NCBI GenBank assembly: GCA_964057225.1
Contig: OZ059900.1
Location: forward strand, 10,674,501 to 10,738,500
Origin: Auanema rhodensis
Lineage: Eukaryota; Nematoda; Chromadorea; Rhabditida; Rhabditidae
Direction of reading: 5' to 3'
Length of the DNA: 64,000 nucleotides
The translations under genes were made by a program, and so were the position numbers. The notes beneath the pieces are model-generated. The model made no database searches and was not told the DNA's origin. It was given only the letters and a program-made list of their open reading frames with translations. Below are positions 35,301-50,539 of this stretch, one piece after another. Each line of letters opens with the position of its first letter. The stretch's first letter is position 1.

Positions 35301-38300
35301 AGGGTATTCAGAACATTTATGCAACCTGAATAATGTGAACACTTATTAATATGTTTCTTTGTGTTTTTTTGAACTTGCAGAATGCTTATGCATAGGGAGG
35401 TGCTATAGCACCGTGCTACGGCATGAACATTGAAAAGTATAGTTCAAAATCAATACAAGGGTATTCAGAACATTTATGCAACCTGAATAATGTGAACACT
35501 TATTAATATGTTTCTTTGTGTTTTTTTGAACTTGCATACGTTGTATCCTCTCAATACTTATGCATGGGAAGGCGGCACCGTGCTTGAGCACCGTGCTGTT
35601 TCTTTGTGTTTTTTGAACTTGCAGAATGCTTATGCATAGAAAGGTGCTATAGCACCGTGCTACGGCATGAACATTGAAAAGTATAGTTCAAAATCAATAC
35701 AAGGGTATTCAGAACATTTATGCAACCTGAATAATGTGAACACTTATTAATATGTTTCTTTGTGTTTTTTTGAACTTGCATACGTTGTATCCTCTCAATA
35801 CTTATGCATGGGAAGGCGGCACCGTGCTTGAGCACCGTGCTGTTTCTTTGTGTTTTTTGAACTTGCAGAATGCTTATGCATAGAAAGGTGCTATAGCACC
35901 GTGCTACGGCATGAACATTGAAAAGTATAGTTCAAAATCAATACAAGGGTATTCAGAATATTTATGCAACCTGAATAATGTGAACACTTATTAATATGTT
36001 TCTTTGTGTTTTTTTGAACTTGCATACGTTGTATCCTCTCAATACTTATGCATGGGAAGGCGGCACCGTGCTTGAGCACCGTGCTGTTTCTTTGTGTTTT
36101 TTGAACTTGCAGAATGCTTATGCATAGAAAGGTGCTATAGCACCGTGCTACGGCATGAACATTGAAAAGCATAGTTCAAAATCAATACAAGGGTATTCAG
36201 AATATTTATGCAACCTGAATAGTGTGAACACTTATTAATATGTTTCTTTGTGTTTTTTTGAACTTGCATACGTTGTATCCTCTCAATACTTATGCATGGG
36301 AAGGCGGCACCGTGCTTGAGCACCGTGCTGTTTCTTTGTGTTTTTTGAACTTGCAGAATGCTTATGCATAGAAAGGTGCTATAGCACCGTGCTACGGCAT
36401 GAACATTGAAAAGTATAGTTCAAAATCAATACAAGGGTATTCAGAACATTTATGCAACCTGAATAATGTGAACACTTATTAAAATATTTCTTTGTGTTTT
36501 TTTTGGAACTTGCATACATTGTATCCTTAGAATGCTTATGCATGGGAAGGTGGCACCGTGCTACGGCTTGAACATTGAAAAGTATAGTTCAAAATCAATA
36601 CAAGGGTATTCAGAACATTTATGCAACCTGAATAATGTGAACAATTATTAATATGTTTCTTTGTGTTTTTTTGAACTTGCAGAATGCTTATGCATAGGGA
36701 GGTGCTATAGCACCGTGCTACGGCATGAACATTGAAAAGTATAGTACAAAATCAATACAAGGGTATTCAGAACATTTATGCAACCTGAATAATGTGAACA
36801 CTTATTAATATGTTTCTTTGTGTTTTTTTGAACTTGCAGAATGCTTATGCATAGGGAGGTGCTATAGCACCGTGCTACGGCATGAACATTGAAAAGTATA
36901 GTTCAAAATCAATACAAGGGTATTCAGAACATTTATGCAACCTGAATAATGTGAACACTTATTAAAATATTTCTTTGTGTTTTTTTTGGAACTTGCATAC
37001 ATTGTATCCTTAGAATGCTTATGCATGGGAAGGTGGCACCGTGCTACGGCTTGAACATTGAAAAGTATAGTTCAAAATCAATACAAGGGTATTCAGAACA
37101 TTTATGCAACCTGAATAATGTGAACACTTATTAATATGTTTCTTTGTGTTTTTTTGAACTTGCAGAATGCTTATGCATAGGGAGGTGCTATAGCACCGTG
37201 CTACGGCATGAACATTGAAAAGTATAGTTCAAAATCAATACAAGGGTATTCAGAACATTTATGCAACCTGAATAATGTGAACACTTATTAATATGTTTCT
37301 TTGTGTTTTTTTGAACTTGCAGAATGCTTATGCATAGGGAGGTGCTATAGCACCGTGCTACGGCATGAACATTGAAAAGTATAGTTCAAAATCAATACAA
37401 GGGTATTCAGAACATTTATGCAACCTGAATAATGTGAACACTTATTAATATGTTTCTTTGTGTTTTTTTGAACTTGCATACGTTGTATCCTCTCAATACT
37501 TATGCATGGGAAGGCGGCACCGTGCTTGAGCACCGTGCTGTTTCTTTGTGTTTTTTGAACTTGCAGAATGCTTATGCATAGAAAGGTGCTATAGCACCGT
37601 GCTACGGCATGAACATTGAAAAGTATAGTTCAAAATCAATACAAGGGTATTCAGAACATTTATGCAACCTGAATAATGTGAACACTTATTAATATGTTTC
37701 TTTGTGTTTTTTTGAACTTGCATACGTTGTATCCTCTCAATACTTATGCATGGGAAGGCGGCACCGTGCTTGAGCACCGTGCTGTTTCTTTGTGTTTTTT
37801 GAACTTGCAGAATGCTTATGCATAGAAAGGTGCTATAGCACCGTGCTACGGCATGAACATTGAAAAGTATAGTTCAAAATCAATACAAGGGTATTCAGAA
37901 TATTTATGCAACCTGAATAATGTGAACACTTATTAATATGTTTCTTTGTGTTTTTTTGAACTTGCATACGTTGTATCCTCTCAATACTTATGCATGGGAA
38001 GGCGGCACCGTGCTTGAGCACCGTGCTGTTTCTTTGTGTTTTTTGAACTTGCAGAATGCTTATGCATAGAAAGGTGCTATAGCACCGTGCTACGGCATGA
38101 ACATTGAAAAGTATAGTTCAAAATCAATACAAGGGTATTCAGAATATTTATGCAACCTGAATAGTGTGAACACTTATTAATATGTTTCTTTGTGTTTTTT
38201 TGAACTTGCATACGTTGTATCCTCTCAATACTTATGCATGGGAAGGCGGCACCGTGCTTGAGCACCGTGCTGTTTCTTTGTGTTTTTTGAACTTGCAGAA

Positions 38301-41300
38301 TGCTTATGCATAGAAAGGTGCTATAGCACCGTGCTACGGCATGAACATTGAAAAGTATAGTTCAAAATCAATACAAGGGTATTCAGAACATTTATGCAAC
38401 CTGAATAATGTGAACACTTATTAAAATATTTCTTTGTGTTTTTTTTGGAACTTGCATACATTGTATCCTTAGAATGCTTATGCATGGGAAGGTGGCACCG
38501 TGCTACGGCTTGAACATTGAAAAGTATAGTTCAAAATCAATACAAGGGTATTCAGAACATTTATGCAACCTGAATAATGTGAACACTTATTAATATGTTT
38601 CTTTGTGTTTTTTTGAACTTGCAGAATGCTTATGCATAGAAAGGTGCTATAGCACCGTGCTACGGCATGAACATTGAAAAGTATAGTTCAAAATCAATAC
38701 AAGGGTATTCAGAAAATTTATGCAACCTGAATAATGTGAACACTTATTAATATGTTTCTTTGTGTTTTTTTGAACTTGCAGAATGCTTATGCATAGGGAG
38801 GTGCTATAGCACCGTGCTACGGCATGAACATTGAAAAGTATAGTTCAAAATCAATACAAGGGTATTCAGAACATTTATGCAACCTGAATAATGTGAACAC
38901 TTATTAATATGTTTCTTTGTGTTTTTTTGAACTTGCAGAATGCTTATGCATAGAAAGGTGCTATAGCACCGTGCTACGGCATGAACATTGAAAAGTATAG
39001 TTCAAAATCAATACAAGGGTATTCAGAAAATTTATGCAACCTGAATAATGTGAACACTTATTAATATGTTTCTTTGTGTTTTTTTGAACTTGCAGAATGC
39101 TTATGCATAGAAAGGTGCTATAGCACCGTGCTACGGCATGAACATTGAAAAGTATAGTTCAAAATCAATACAAGGGTATTCAGAAAATTTATGCAACCTG
39201 AATAGTGTGAACACTTATTAATATGTTTCTTTGTGTTTTTTTGAACTTGCATACGTTGTATCCTCTCAATACTTATGCATGGGAAGGCGGCACCGTGCTT
39301 GAGCACCGTGCTGTTTCTTTGTGTTTTTTGAACTTGCAGAATGCTTATGCATAGAAAGGTGCTATAGCACCGTGCTACGGCATGAACATTGAAAAGTATA
39401 GTTCAAAATCAATACAAGGGTATTCAGAACATTTATGCAACCTGAATAATGTGAACACTTATTAAAATATTTCTTAGTGTTTTTTTTGGAACTTGCATAC
39501 ATTGTATCCTCGGAATGCTTATGCATGGGAAGGTGGCACCGTGCTACGGCTTGAACATTGAAAAGTATAGTTCAAAATCAATACAAGGGTATTCAGAACA
39601 TTTATGCAACCTGAATAATGTGAACACTTATTAATATGTTTCTTTGTGTTTTTTTGAACTTGCAGAATGCTTATGCATAGAAAGGTGCTATAGCACCGTG
39701 CTACGGCATGAACATTGAAAAGTATAGTTCAAAATCAATACAAGGGTATTCAGAACATTTATGCAACCTGAATAATGTGAACACTTATTAATATGTTTCT
39801 TTGTGTTTTTTTGAACTTGCAGAATGCTTATGCATAGAAAGGTGCTATAGCACCGTGCTACGGCATGAACATTGAAAAGTATAGTTCAAAATCAATACAA
39901 GGGTATTCAGAATATTTATGCAACCTGAATAGTGTGAACACTTATTAATATGTTTCTTTGTGTTTTTTTGAACTTGCATACGTTGTATCCTCTCAATACT
40001 TATGCATGGGAAGGCGGCACCGTGCTTGAGCACCGTGCTGTTTCTTTGTGTTTTTTGAACTTGCAGAATGCTTATGCATAGAAAGGTGCTATAGCACCGT
40101 GCTACGGCATGAACATTGAAAAGTATAGTTCAAAATCAATACAAGGGTATTCAGAACATTTATGCAACCTGAATAATGTGAACACTTATTAAAATATTTC
40201 TTTGTGTTTTTTTTGGAACTTGCATACATTGTATCCTTAGAATGCTTATGCATGGGAAGGTGGCACCGTGCTACGGCTTGAACATTGAAAAGTATAGTTC
40301 AAAATCAATACAAGGGTATTCAGAACATTTATGCAACCTGAATAATGTGAACACTTATTAATATGTTTCTTTGTGTTTTTTTGAACTTGCAGAATGCTTA
40401 TGCATAGAAAGGTGCTATAGCACCGTGCTACGGCATGAACATTGAAAAGTATAGTTCAAAATCAATACAAGGGTATTCAGAAAATTTATGCAACCTGAAT
40501 AATGTGAACACTTATTAATATGTTTCTTTGTGTTTTTTTGAACTTGCAGAATGCTTATGCATAGGGAGGTGCTATAGCACCGTGCTACGGCATGAACATT
40601 GAAAAGTATAGTTCAAAATCAATACAAGGGTATTCAGAACATTTATGCAACCTGAATAATGTGAACACTTATTAATATGTTTCTTTGTGTTTTTTTGAAC
40701 TTGCAGAATGCTTATGCATAGAAAGGTGCTATAGCACCGTGCTACGGCATGAACATTGAAAAGTATAGTTCAAAATCAATACAAGGGTATTCAGAAAATT
40801 TATGCAACCTGAATAATGTGAACACTTATTAATATGTTTCTTTGTGTTTTTTTGAACTTGCAGAATGCTTATGCATAGAAAGGTGCTATAGCACCGTGCT
40901 ACGGCATGAACATTGAAAAGTATAGTTCAAAATCAATACAAGGGTATTCAGAAAATTTATGCAACCTGAATAGTGTGAACACTTATTAATATGTTTCTTT
41001 GTGTTTTTTTGAACTTGCATACGTTGTATCCTCTCAATACTTATGCATGGGAAGGCGGCACCGTGCTTGAGCACCGTGCTGTTTCTTTGTGTTTTTTGAA
41101 CTTGCAGAATGCTTATGCATAGAAAGGTGCTATAGCACCGTGCTACGGCATGAACATTGAAAAGTATAGTTCAAAATCAATACAAGGGTATTCAGAACAT
41201 TTATGCAACCTGATTAATGTGAACACTTATTAATATGTTTCTTTGTGTTTTTTTGAACTTGCAGAATGCTTATGCATAGAAAGGTGCTATAGCACCGTGC

Positions 41301-44300
41301 TACGGCATGAACATTGAAAAGTATAGTTCAAAATCAATACAAGGGTATTCAGAACATTTATGCAACCTGAATAATGTGAACACTTATTAATATGTTTCTT
41401 TGTGTTTTTTTGAACTTGCAGAATGCTTATGCATAGGGAGGTGCTATAGCACCGTGCTACGGCATGAACATTGAAAAGTATAGTTCAAAATCAATACAAG
41501 GGTATTCAGAACATTTATGCAACCTGAATAATGTGAACACTTATTAATATGTTTCTTTGTGTTTTTTTGAACTTGCAGAATGCTTATGCATAGAAAGGTG
41601 CTATAGCACCGTGCTACGGCATGAACATTGAAAAGTATAGTTCAAAATCAATACAAGGGTATTCAGAACATTTATGCAACCTGAATAATGTGAACACTTA
41701 TTAATATGTTTCTTTGTGTTTTTTTGAACTTGCAGAATGCTTATGCATAGAAAGGTGCTATAGCACCGTGCTACGGCATGAACATTGAAAAGTATAGTTC
41801 AAAATCAATACAAGGGTATTCAGAAAATTTATGCAACCTGAATAGTGTGAACACTTATTAATATGTTTCTTTGTGTTTTTTTGAACTTGCATACGTTGTA
41901 TCCTCTCAATACTTATGCATGGGAAGGCGGCACCGTGCTTGAGCACCGTGCTGTTTCTTTGTGTTTTTTGAACTTGCAGAATGCTTATGCATAGAAAGGT
42001 GCTATAGCACCGTGCTACGGCATGAACATTGAAAAGTATAGTTCAAAATCAATACAAGGGTATTCAGAACATTTATGCAACCTGAATAATGTGAACACTT
42101 ATTAAAATATTTCTTTGTGTTTTTTTTGGAACTTGCATACATTGTATCCTTAGAATGCTTATGCATGGGAAGGTGGCACCGTGCTACGGCTTGAACATTG
42201 AAAAGTATAGTTCAAAATCAATACAAGGGTATTCAGAACATTTATGCAACCTGATTAATGTGAACACTTATTAATATGTTTCTTTGTGTTTTTTTGAACT
42301 TGCAGAATGCTTATGCATAGAAAGGTGCTATAGCACCGTGCTACGGCATGAACATTGAAAAGTATAGTTCAAAATCAATACAAGGGTATTCAGAACATTT
42401 ATGCAACCTGAATAATGTGAACACTTATTAATATGTTTCTTTGTGTTTTTTTGAACTTGCAGAATGCTTATGCATAGGGAGGTGCTATAGCACCGTGCTA
42501 CGGCATGAACATTGAAAAGTATAGTTCAAAATCAATACAAGGGTATTCAGAACATTTATGCAACCTGAATAATGTGAACACTTATTAATATGTTTCTTTG
42601 TGTTTTTTTGAACTTGCAGAATGCTTATGCATAGGGAGGTGCTATAGCACCGTGCTACGGCATGAACATTGAAAAGTATAGTTCAAAATCAATACAAGGG
42701 TATTCAGAACATTTATGCAACCTGAATAATGTGAACACTTATTAATATGTTTCTTTGTGTTTTTTTGAACTTGCAGAATGCTTATGCATAGGGAGGTGCT
42801 ATAGCACCGTGCTACGGCATGAACATTGAAAAGTATAGTTCAAAATCAATACAAGGGTATTCAGAACATTTATGCAACCTGAATAATGTGAACACTTATT
42901 AATATGTTTCTCTGTGTTTTTTTTTGAACTTGCAGAATGCTTATGCATAGGGAGGTGCTATAGCACCGTGCTACGGCATGAACATTGAAAAGTATAGTTC
43001 AAAATCAATACAAGGGTATTCAGAACATTTATGCAACCTGAATAATGTGAACACTTATTAATATGTTTCTTTGTGTTTTTTTGAACTTGCAGAATGCTTA
43101 TGCATAGAAAGGTGCTATAGCACCGTGCTACGGCATGAACATTGAAAAGTATAGTTCAAAATCAATACAAGGGTATTCAGAAAATTTATGCAACCTGAAT
43201 AGTGTGAACACTTATTAATATGTTTCTTTGTGTTTTTTTGAACTTGCATACGTTGTATCCTCTCAATACTTATGCATGGGAAGGCGGCACCGTGCTTGAG
43301 CACCGTGCTGTTTCTTTGTGTTTTTTGAACTTGCAGAATGCTTATGCATAGAAAGGTGCTATAGCACCGTGCTACGGCATGAACATTGAAAAGTATAGTT
43401 CAAAATCAATACAAGGGTATTCAGAACATTTATGCAACCTGAATAATGTGAACACTTATTAATATGTTTCTTTGTGTTTTTTTGAACTTGCATACGTTGT
43501 ATCCTCTCAATACTTATGCATGGGAAGGCGGCACCGTGCTTGAGCACCGTGCTGTTTCTTTGTGTTTTTTGAACTTGCAGAATGCTTATGCATAGAAAGG
43601 TGCTATAGCACCGTGCTACGGCATGAACATTGAAAAGTATAGTTCAAAATCAATACAAGGGTATTCAGAACATTTATGCAACCTGAATAATGTGAACACT
43701 TATTAATATGTTTCTTTGTGTTTTTTTGAACTTGCATACGTTGTATCCTCTCAATACTTATGCATGGGAAGGCGGCACCGTGCTTGAGCACCGTGCTGTT
43801 TCTTTGTGTTTTTTGAACTTGCAGAATGCTTATGCATAGAAAGGTGCTATAGCACCGTGCTACGGCATGAACATTGAAAAGTATAGTTCAAAATCAATAC
43901 AAGGGTATTCAGAACATTTATGCAACCTGAATAATGTGAACACTTATTAATATGTTTCTTTGTGTTTTTTTGAACTTGCAGAATGCTTATGCATAGGGAG
44001 GTGCTATAGCACCGTGCTACGGCATGAACATTGAAAAGTATAGTTCAAAATCAATACAAGGGTATTCAGAACATTTATGCAACCTGAATAATGTGAACAC
44101 TTATTAATATGTTTCTTTGTGTTTTTTTGAACTTGCAGAATGCTTATGCATAGGGAGGTGCTATAGCACCGTGCTACGGCATGAACATTGAAAAGTATAG
44201 TTCAAAATCAATACAAGGGTATTCAGAACATTTATGCAACCTGAATAATGTGAACACTTATTAATATGTTTCTTTGTGTTTTTTTGAACTTGCAGAATGC

Positions 44301-47300
44301 TTATGCATAGGGAGGTGCTATAGCACCGTGCTACGGCATGAACATTGAAAAGTATAGTTCAAAATCAATACAAGGGTATTCAGAACATTTATGCAACCTG
44401 AATAATGTGAACACTTATTAATATGTTTCTCTGTGTTTTTTTTTGAACTTGCAAAATGCTTATGCATAGGGAGGTGCTATAGCACCGTGCTACGGCATGA
44501 ACATTGAAAAGTATAGTTCAAAATCAATACAAGGGTATTCAGAACATTTATGCAACCTGAATAATGTGAACACTTATTAATATGTTTCTTTGTGTTTTTT
44601 TGAACTTGCAGAATGCTTATGCATAGAAAGGTGCTATAGCACCGTGCTACGGCATGAACATTGAAAAGTATAGTTCAAAATCAATACAAGGGTATTCAGA
44701 AAATTTATGCAACCTGAATAGTGTGAACACTTATTAATATGTTTCTTTGTGTTTTTTTGAACTTGCATACGTTGTATCCTCTCAATACTTATACATGGGA
44801 AGGCGGCACCGTGCTTGAGCACCGTGCTGTTTCTTTGTGTTTTTTGAACTTGCAGAATGCTTATGCATAGAAAGGTGCTATAGCACCGTGCTACGGCATG
44901 AACATTGAAAAGTATAGTTCAAAATCAATACAAGGGTATTCAGAACATTTATGCAACCTGAATAATGTGAACACTTATTAATATGTTTCTTTGTGTTTTT
45001 TTGAACTTGCATACGTTGTATCCTCTCAATACTTATGCATGGGAAGGCGGCACCGTGCTTGAGCACCGTGCTGTTTCTTTGTGTTTTTTGAACTTGCAGA
45101 ATGCTTATGCATAGAAAGGTGCTATAGCACCGTGCTACGGCATGAACATTGAAAAGTATAGTTCAAAATCAATACAAGGGTATTCAGAATATTTATGCAA
45201 CCTGAATAATGTGAACACTTATTAATATGTTTCTTTGTGTTTTTTTGAACTTGCATACGTTGTATCCTCTCAATACTTATGCATGGGAAGGCGGCACCGT
45301 GCTTGAGCACCGTGCTGTTTCTTTGTGTTTTTTGAACTTGCAGAATGCTTATGCATAGAAAGGTGCTATAGCACCGTGCTACGGCATGAACATTGAAAAG
45401 TATAGTTCAAAATCAATACAAGGGTATTCAGAATATTTATGCAACCTGAATAATGTGAACACTTATTAAAATATTTCTTTGTGTTTTTTTTGGAACTTGC
45501 ATACATTGTATCCTTAGAATGCTTATGCATGGGAAGGTGGCACCGTGCTACGGCTTGAACATTGAAAAGTATAGTTCAAAATCAATACAAGGGTATTCAG
45601 AACATTTATGCAACCTGAATAATGTGAACACTTATTAATATGTTTCTTTGTGTTTTTTTGAACTTGCAGAATGCTTATGCATAGGGAGGTGCTATAGCAC
45701 CGTGCTACGGCATGAACATTGAAAAGTATAGTTCAAAATCAATACAAGGGTATTCAGAACATTTATGCAACCTGAATAATGTGAACACTTATTAATATGT
45801 TTCTTTGTGTTTTTTTGAACTTGCAGAATGCTTATGCATAGGGAGGTGCTATAGCACCGTGCTACGGCATGAACATTGAAAAGTATAGTTCAAAATCAAT
45901 ACAAGGGTATTCAGAACATTTATGCAACCTGAATAATGTGAACACTTATTAATATGTTTCTTTGTGTTTTTTTGAACTTGCAGAATGCTTATGCATAGGG
46001 AGGTGCTATAGCACCGTGCTACGGCATGAACATTGAAAAGTATAGTTCAAAATCAATACAAGGGTATTCAGAACATTTATGCGACCTGAATAATGTGAAC
46101 ACTTATTAATATGTTTCTCTGTGTTTTTTTTTGAACTTGCAGAATGCTTATGCATAGGGAGGTGCTATAGCACCGTGCTACGGCATGAACATTGAAAAGT
46201 ATAGTTCAAAATCAATACAAGGGTATTCAGAACATTTATGCAACCTGAATAATGTGAACACTTATTAATATGTTTCTCTGTGTTTTTTTTTGAACTTGCA
46301 GAATGCTTCTGCATAGAAAGGTGCTATAGCACCGTGCTACGGCATGAACATTGAAAAGTATAGTTCAAAATCAATACAAGGGTATTCAGAACATTTATGC
46401 AACCTGAATAATGTGAACACTTATTAATATGTTTCTTTGTGTTTTTTTGAACTTGCAGAATGCTTATGCATAGAAAGGTGCTATAGCACCGTGCTACGGC
46501 ATGAACATTGAAAAGTATAGTTCAAAATCAATACAAGGGTATTCAGAACATTTATGCAACCTGAATAATGTGAACACTTATTAATATGTTTCTTTGTGTT
46601 TTTTTGAACTTGCAGAATGCTTATGCATAGGGAGGTGCTATAGCACCGTGCTACGGCATGAACATTGAAAAGTATAGTTCAAAATCAATACAAGGGTATT
46701 CAGAACATTTATGCAACCTGAATAATGTGAACACTTATTAATATGTTTCTTTGTGTTTTTTTGAACTTGCAGAATGCTTATGCATAGGGAGGTGCTATAG
46801 CACCGTGCTACGGCATGAACATTGAAAAGTATAGTTCAAAATCAATACAAGGGTATTCAGAACATTTATGCAACCTGAATAATGTGAACACTTATTAATA
46901 TGTTTCTTTGTGTTTTTTTGAACTTGCAGAATGCTTATGCATAGGGAGGTGCTATAGCACCGTGCTACGGCATGAACATTGAAAAGTATAGTTCAAAATC
47001 AATACAAGGGTATTCAGAACATTTATGCGACCTGAATAATGTGAACACTTATTAATATGTTTCTCTGTGTTTTTTTTTGAACTTGCAGAATGCTTATGCA
47101 TAGGGAGGTGCTATAGCACCGTGCTACGGCATGAACATTGAAAAGTATAGTTCAAAATCAATACAAGGGTATTCAGAACATTTATGCAACCTGAATAATG
47201 TGAACACTTATTAATATGTTTCTCTGTGTTTTTTTTTGAACTTGCAGAATGCTTCTGCATAGAAAGGTGCTATAGCACCGTGCTACGGCATGAACATTGA

Positions 47301-50300
47301 AAAGTATAGTTCAAAATCAATACAAGGGTATTCAGAACATTTATGCAACCTGAATAATGTGAACACTTATTAATATGTTTCTTTGTGTTTTTTTGAACTT
47401 GCAGAATGCTTATGCATAGAAAGGTGCTATAGCACCGTGCTACGGCATGAACATTGAAAAGTATAGTTCAAAATCAATACAAGGGTATTCAGAACATTTA
47501 TGCAACCTGAATAATGTGAACACTTATTAATATGTTTCTTTGTGTTTTTTTGAACTTGCAGAATGCTTATGCATAGAAAGGTGCTATAGCACCGTGCTAC
47601 GGCATGAACATTGAAAAGTATAGTTCAAAATCAATACAAGGGTATTCAGAACATTTATGCAACCTGAATAATGTGAACACTTATTAATATGTTTCTTAGT
47701 GTTTTTTTGAACTTGCAGAATGCTTATGCATAGAAAGGTGCTATAGCACCGTGCTACGGCATGAACATTGAAAAGTATAGTTCAAAATCAATACAAGGGT
47801 ATTCAGAACATTTATGCAACCTGAATAATGTGAACACTTATTAATATGTTTCTTTGTGTTTTTTTGAACTTGCAGAATGCTTATGCATAGGGAGGTGCTA
47901 TAGCACCGTGCTACGGCATGAACATTGAAAAGTATAGTTCAAAATCAATACAAGGGTATTCAGAACATTTATGCAACCTGAATAATGTGAACACTTATTA
48001 ATATGTTTCTTTGTGTTTTTTTGAACTTGCAGAATGCTTATGCATAGGGAGGTGCTATAGCACCGTGCTACGGCATGAACATTGAAAAGTATAGTTCAAA
48101 ATCAATACAAGGGTATTCAGAACATTTATGCGACCTGAATAATGTGAACACTTATTAATATGTTTCTCTGTGTTTTTTTTTGAACTTGCAGAATGCTTAT
48201 GCATAGGGAGGTGCTATAGCACCGTGCTACGGCATGAACATTGAAAAGTATAGTTCAAAATCAATACAAGGGTATTCAGAACATTTATGCAACCTGAATA
48301 ATGTGAACACTTATTAATATGTTTCTCTGTGTTTTTTTTTGAACTTGCAGAATGCTTCTGCATAGAAAGGTGCTATAGCACCGTGCTACGGCATGAACAT
48401 TGAAAAGTATAGTTCAAAATCAATACAAGGGTATTCAGAACATTTATGCAACCTGAATAATGTGAACACTTATTAATATGTTTCTTTGTGTTTTTTTGAA
48501 CTTGCAGAATGCTTATGCATAGAAAGGTGCTATAGCACCGTGCTACGGCATGAACATTGAAAAGTATAGTTCAAAATCAATACAAGGGTATTCAGAACAT
48601 TTATGCAACCTGAATAATGTGAACACTTATTAATATGTTTCTTTGTGTTTTTTTGAACTTGCAGAATGCTTATGCATAGAAAGGTGCTATAGCACCGTGC
48701 TACGGCATGAACATTGAAAAGTATAGTTCAAAATCAATACAAGGGTATTCAGAACATTTATGCAACCTGAATAATGTGAACACTTATTAATATGTTTCTT
48801 TGTGTTTTTTTGAACTTGCAGAATGCTTATGCATAGGGAGGTGCTATAGCACCGTGCTACGGCATGAACATTGAAAAGTATAGTTCAAAATCAATACAAG
48901 GGTATTCAGAACATTTATGCAACCTGAATAATGTGAACACTTATTAATATGTTTCTCTGTGTTTTTTTTTGAACTTGCAGAATGCTTCTGCATAGAAAGG
49001 TGCTATAGCACCGTGCTACGGCATGAACATTGAAAAGTATAGTTCAAAATCAATACAAGGGTATTCAGAACATTTATGCAACCTGAATAATGTGAACACT
49101 TATTAATATGTTTCTTTGTGTTTTTTTGAACTTGCAGAATGCTTATGCATAGAAAGGTGCTATAGCACCGTGCTACGGCATGAACATTGAAAAGTATAGT
49201 TCAAAATCAATACAAGGGTATTCAGAACATTTATGCAACCTGAATAATGTGAACACTTATTAATATGTTTCTTTGTGTTTTTTTGAACTTGCAGAATGCT
49301 TATGCATAGAAAGGTGCTATAGCACCGTGCTACGGCATGAACATTGAAAAGTATAGTTCAAAATCAATACAAGGGTATTCAGAACATTTATGCAACCTGA
49401 ATAATGTGAACACTTATTAATATGTTTCTTTGTGTTTTTTTGAACTTGCAGAATGCTTATGCATAGAAAGGTGCTATAGCACCGTGCTACGGCATGAACA
49501 TTGAAAAGTATAGTTCAAAATCAATACAAGGGTATTCAGAACATTTATGCAACCTGAATAATGTGAACACTTATTAATATGTTTCTTTGTGTTTTTTTGA
49601 ACTTGCAGAATGCTTATGCATAGAAAGGTGCTATAGCACCGTGCTACGGCATGAACATTGAAAAGTATAGTTCAAAATCAATACAAGGGTATTCAGAACA
49701 TTTATGCAACCTGAATAATGTGAACACTTATTAATATGTTTCTTTGTGTTTTTTTGAACTTGCATACGTTGTATCCTCTCAATACTTATGCATGGGAAGG
49801 CGGCACCGTGCTTGAGCACCGTGCTGTTTCTTTGTGTTTTTTGAACTTGCAGAATGCTTATGCATAGAAAGGTGCTATAGCACCGTGCTACGGCATGAAC
49901 ATTGAAAAGTATAGTTCAAAATCAATACAAGGGTATTCAGAACATTTATGCAACCTGAATAATGTGAACACTTATTAATATGTTTCTTTGTGTTTTTTTG
50001 AACTTGCAGAATGCTTATGCATAGAAAGGTGCTATAGCACCGTGCTACGGCATGAACATTGAAAAGTATAGTTCAAAATCAATACAAGGGTATTCAGAAC
50101 ATTTATGCAACCTGAATAATGTGAACACTTATTAATATGTTTCTTTGTGTTTTTTTGAACTTGCAGAATGCTTATGCATAGAAAGGTGCTATAGCACCGA
50201 GCTACGGCATGAACATTGAAAAGTATAGTTCAAAATCAATACAAGGGTATTCAGAACATTTATGCAACCTGAATAATGTGAACACTTATTAATATGTTTC

Positions 50301-50522
50301 TTTGTGTTTTTTTGAATTTGCATACGTTGTATCCTCTCAATACTTATGCATGGGAAGGCGGCACCGTGCTTGAGCACCGTGCTGTTTCTTTGTGTTTTTT
50401 GAACTTGCAGAATGCTTATGCATAGGAAAGTGCTATAGCACCGTGCTATGGCATGAACATTGAAAAGTATAGTTCAGAATCAATACAATAGTATTTAGAG
50501 AATTTATGCAAAATTATGTGAA
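32350..50522 (+). repeat. 18-kb satellite array (157/169/244-bp units)
   Basis: About 100 tandem units, nearly identical. The basic unit is 157 bp. A 169-bp form differs in its TTTTTTTTGGAACTTGCATACATTG-type section (shown here only by name: the 'TTGG' variant around 33588). A 244-bp form carries an extra 87 bp with GCACCGTGCTTGAGCACCGT. By my count there are about 61 short, 9 medium and 28 long units. Every unit carries the perfect palindromes GGTGCTATAGCACC and TATGCATA. Long units come in groups of one to four followed by a medium unit and runs of short ones, a higher-order pattern. The recurring 62- and 93-codon frames on the - strand come from the 244-bp units and are not genes. No spacers exist between units. 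Confidence 0.97.
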
Positions 50523-50539
50523 CGTATGTCGTAGCATGG

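Noticed and set aside
32483-50377. Dozens of identical 62- and 93-codon open frames on the - strand (MLKHGAAFPCISIERIQRMQ...)
   Set aside because: They occur only in the 244-bp satellite units, exist because the units are identical, and lack a domain or coding signature.
32350-50522. CRISPR-like array
   Set aside because: Units are contiguous, 157-244 bp long, without unique spacers, in a eukaryotic genome.
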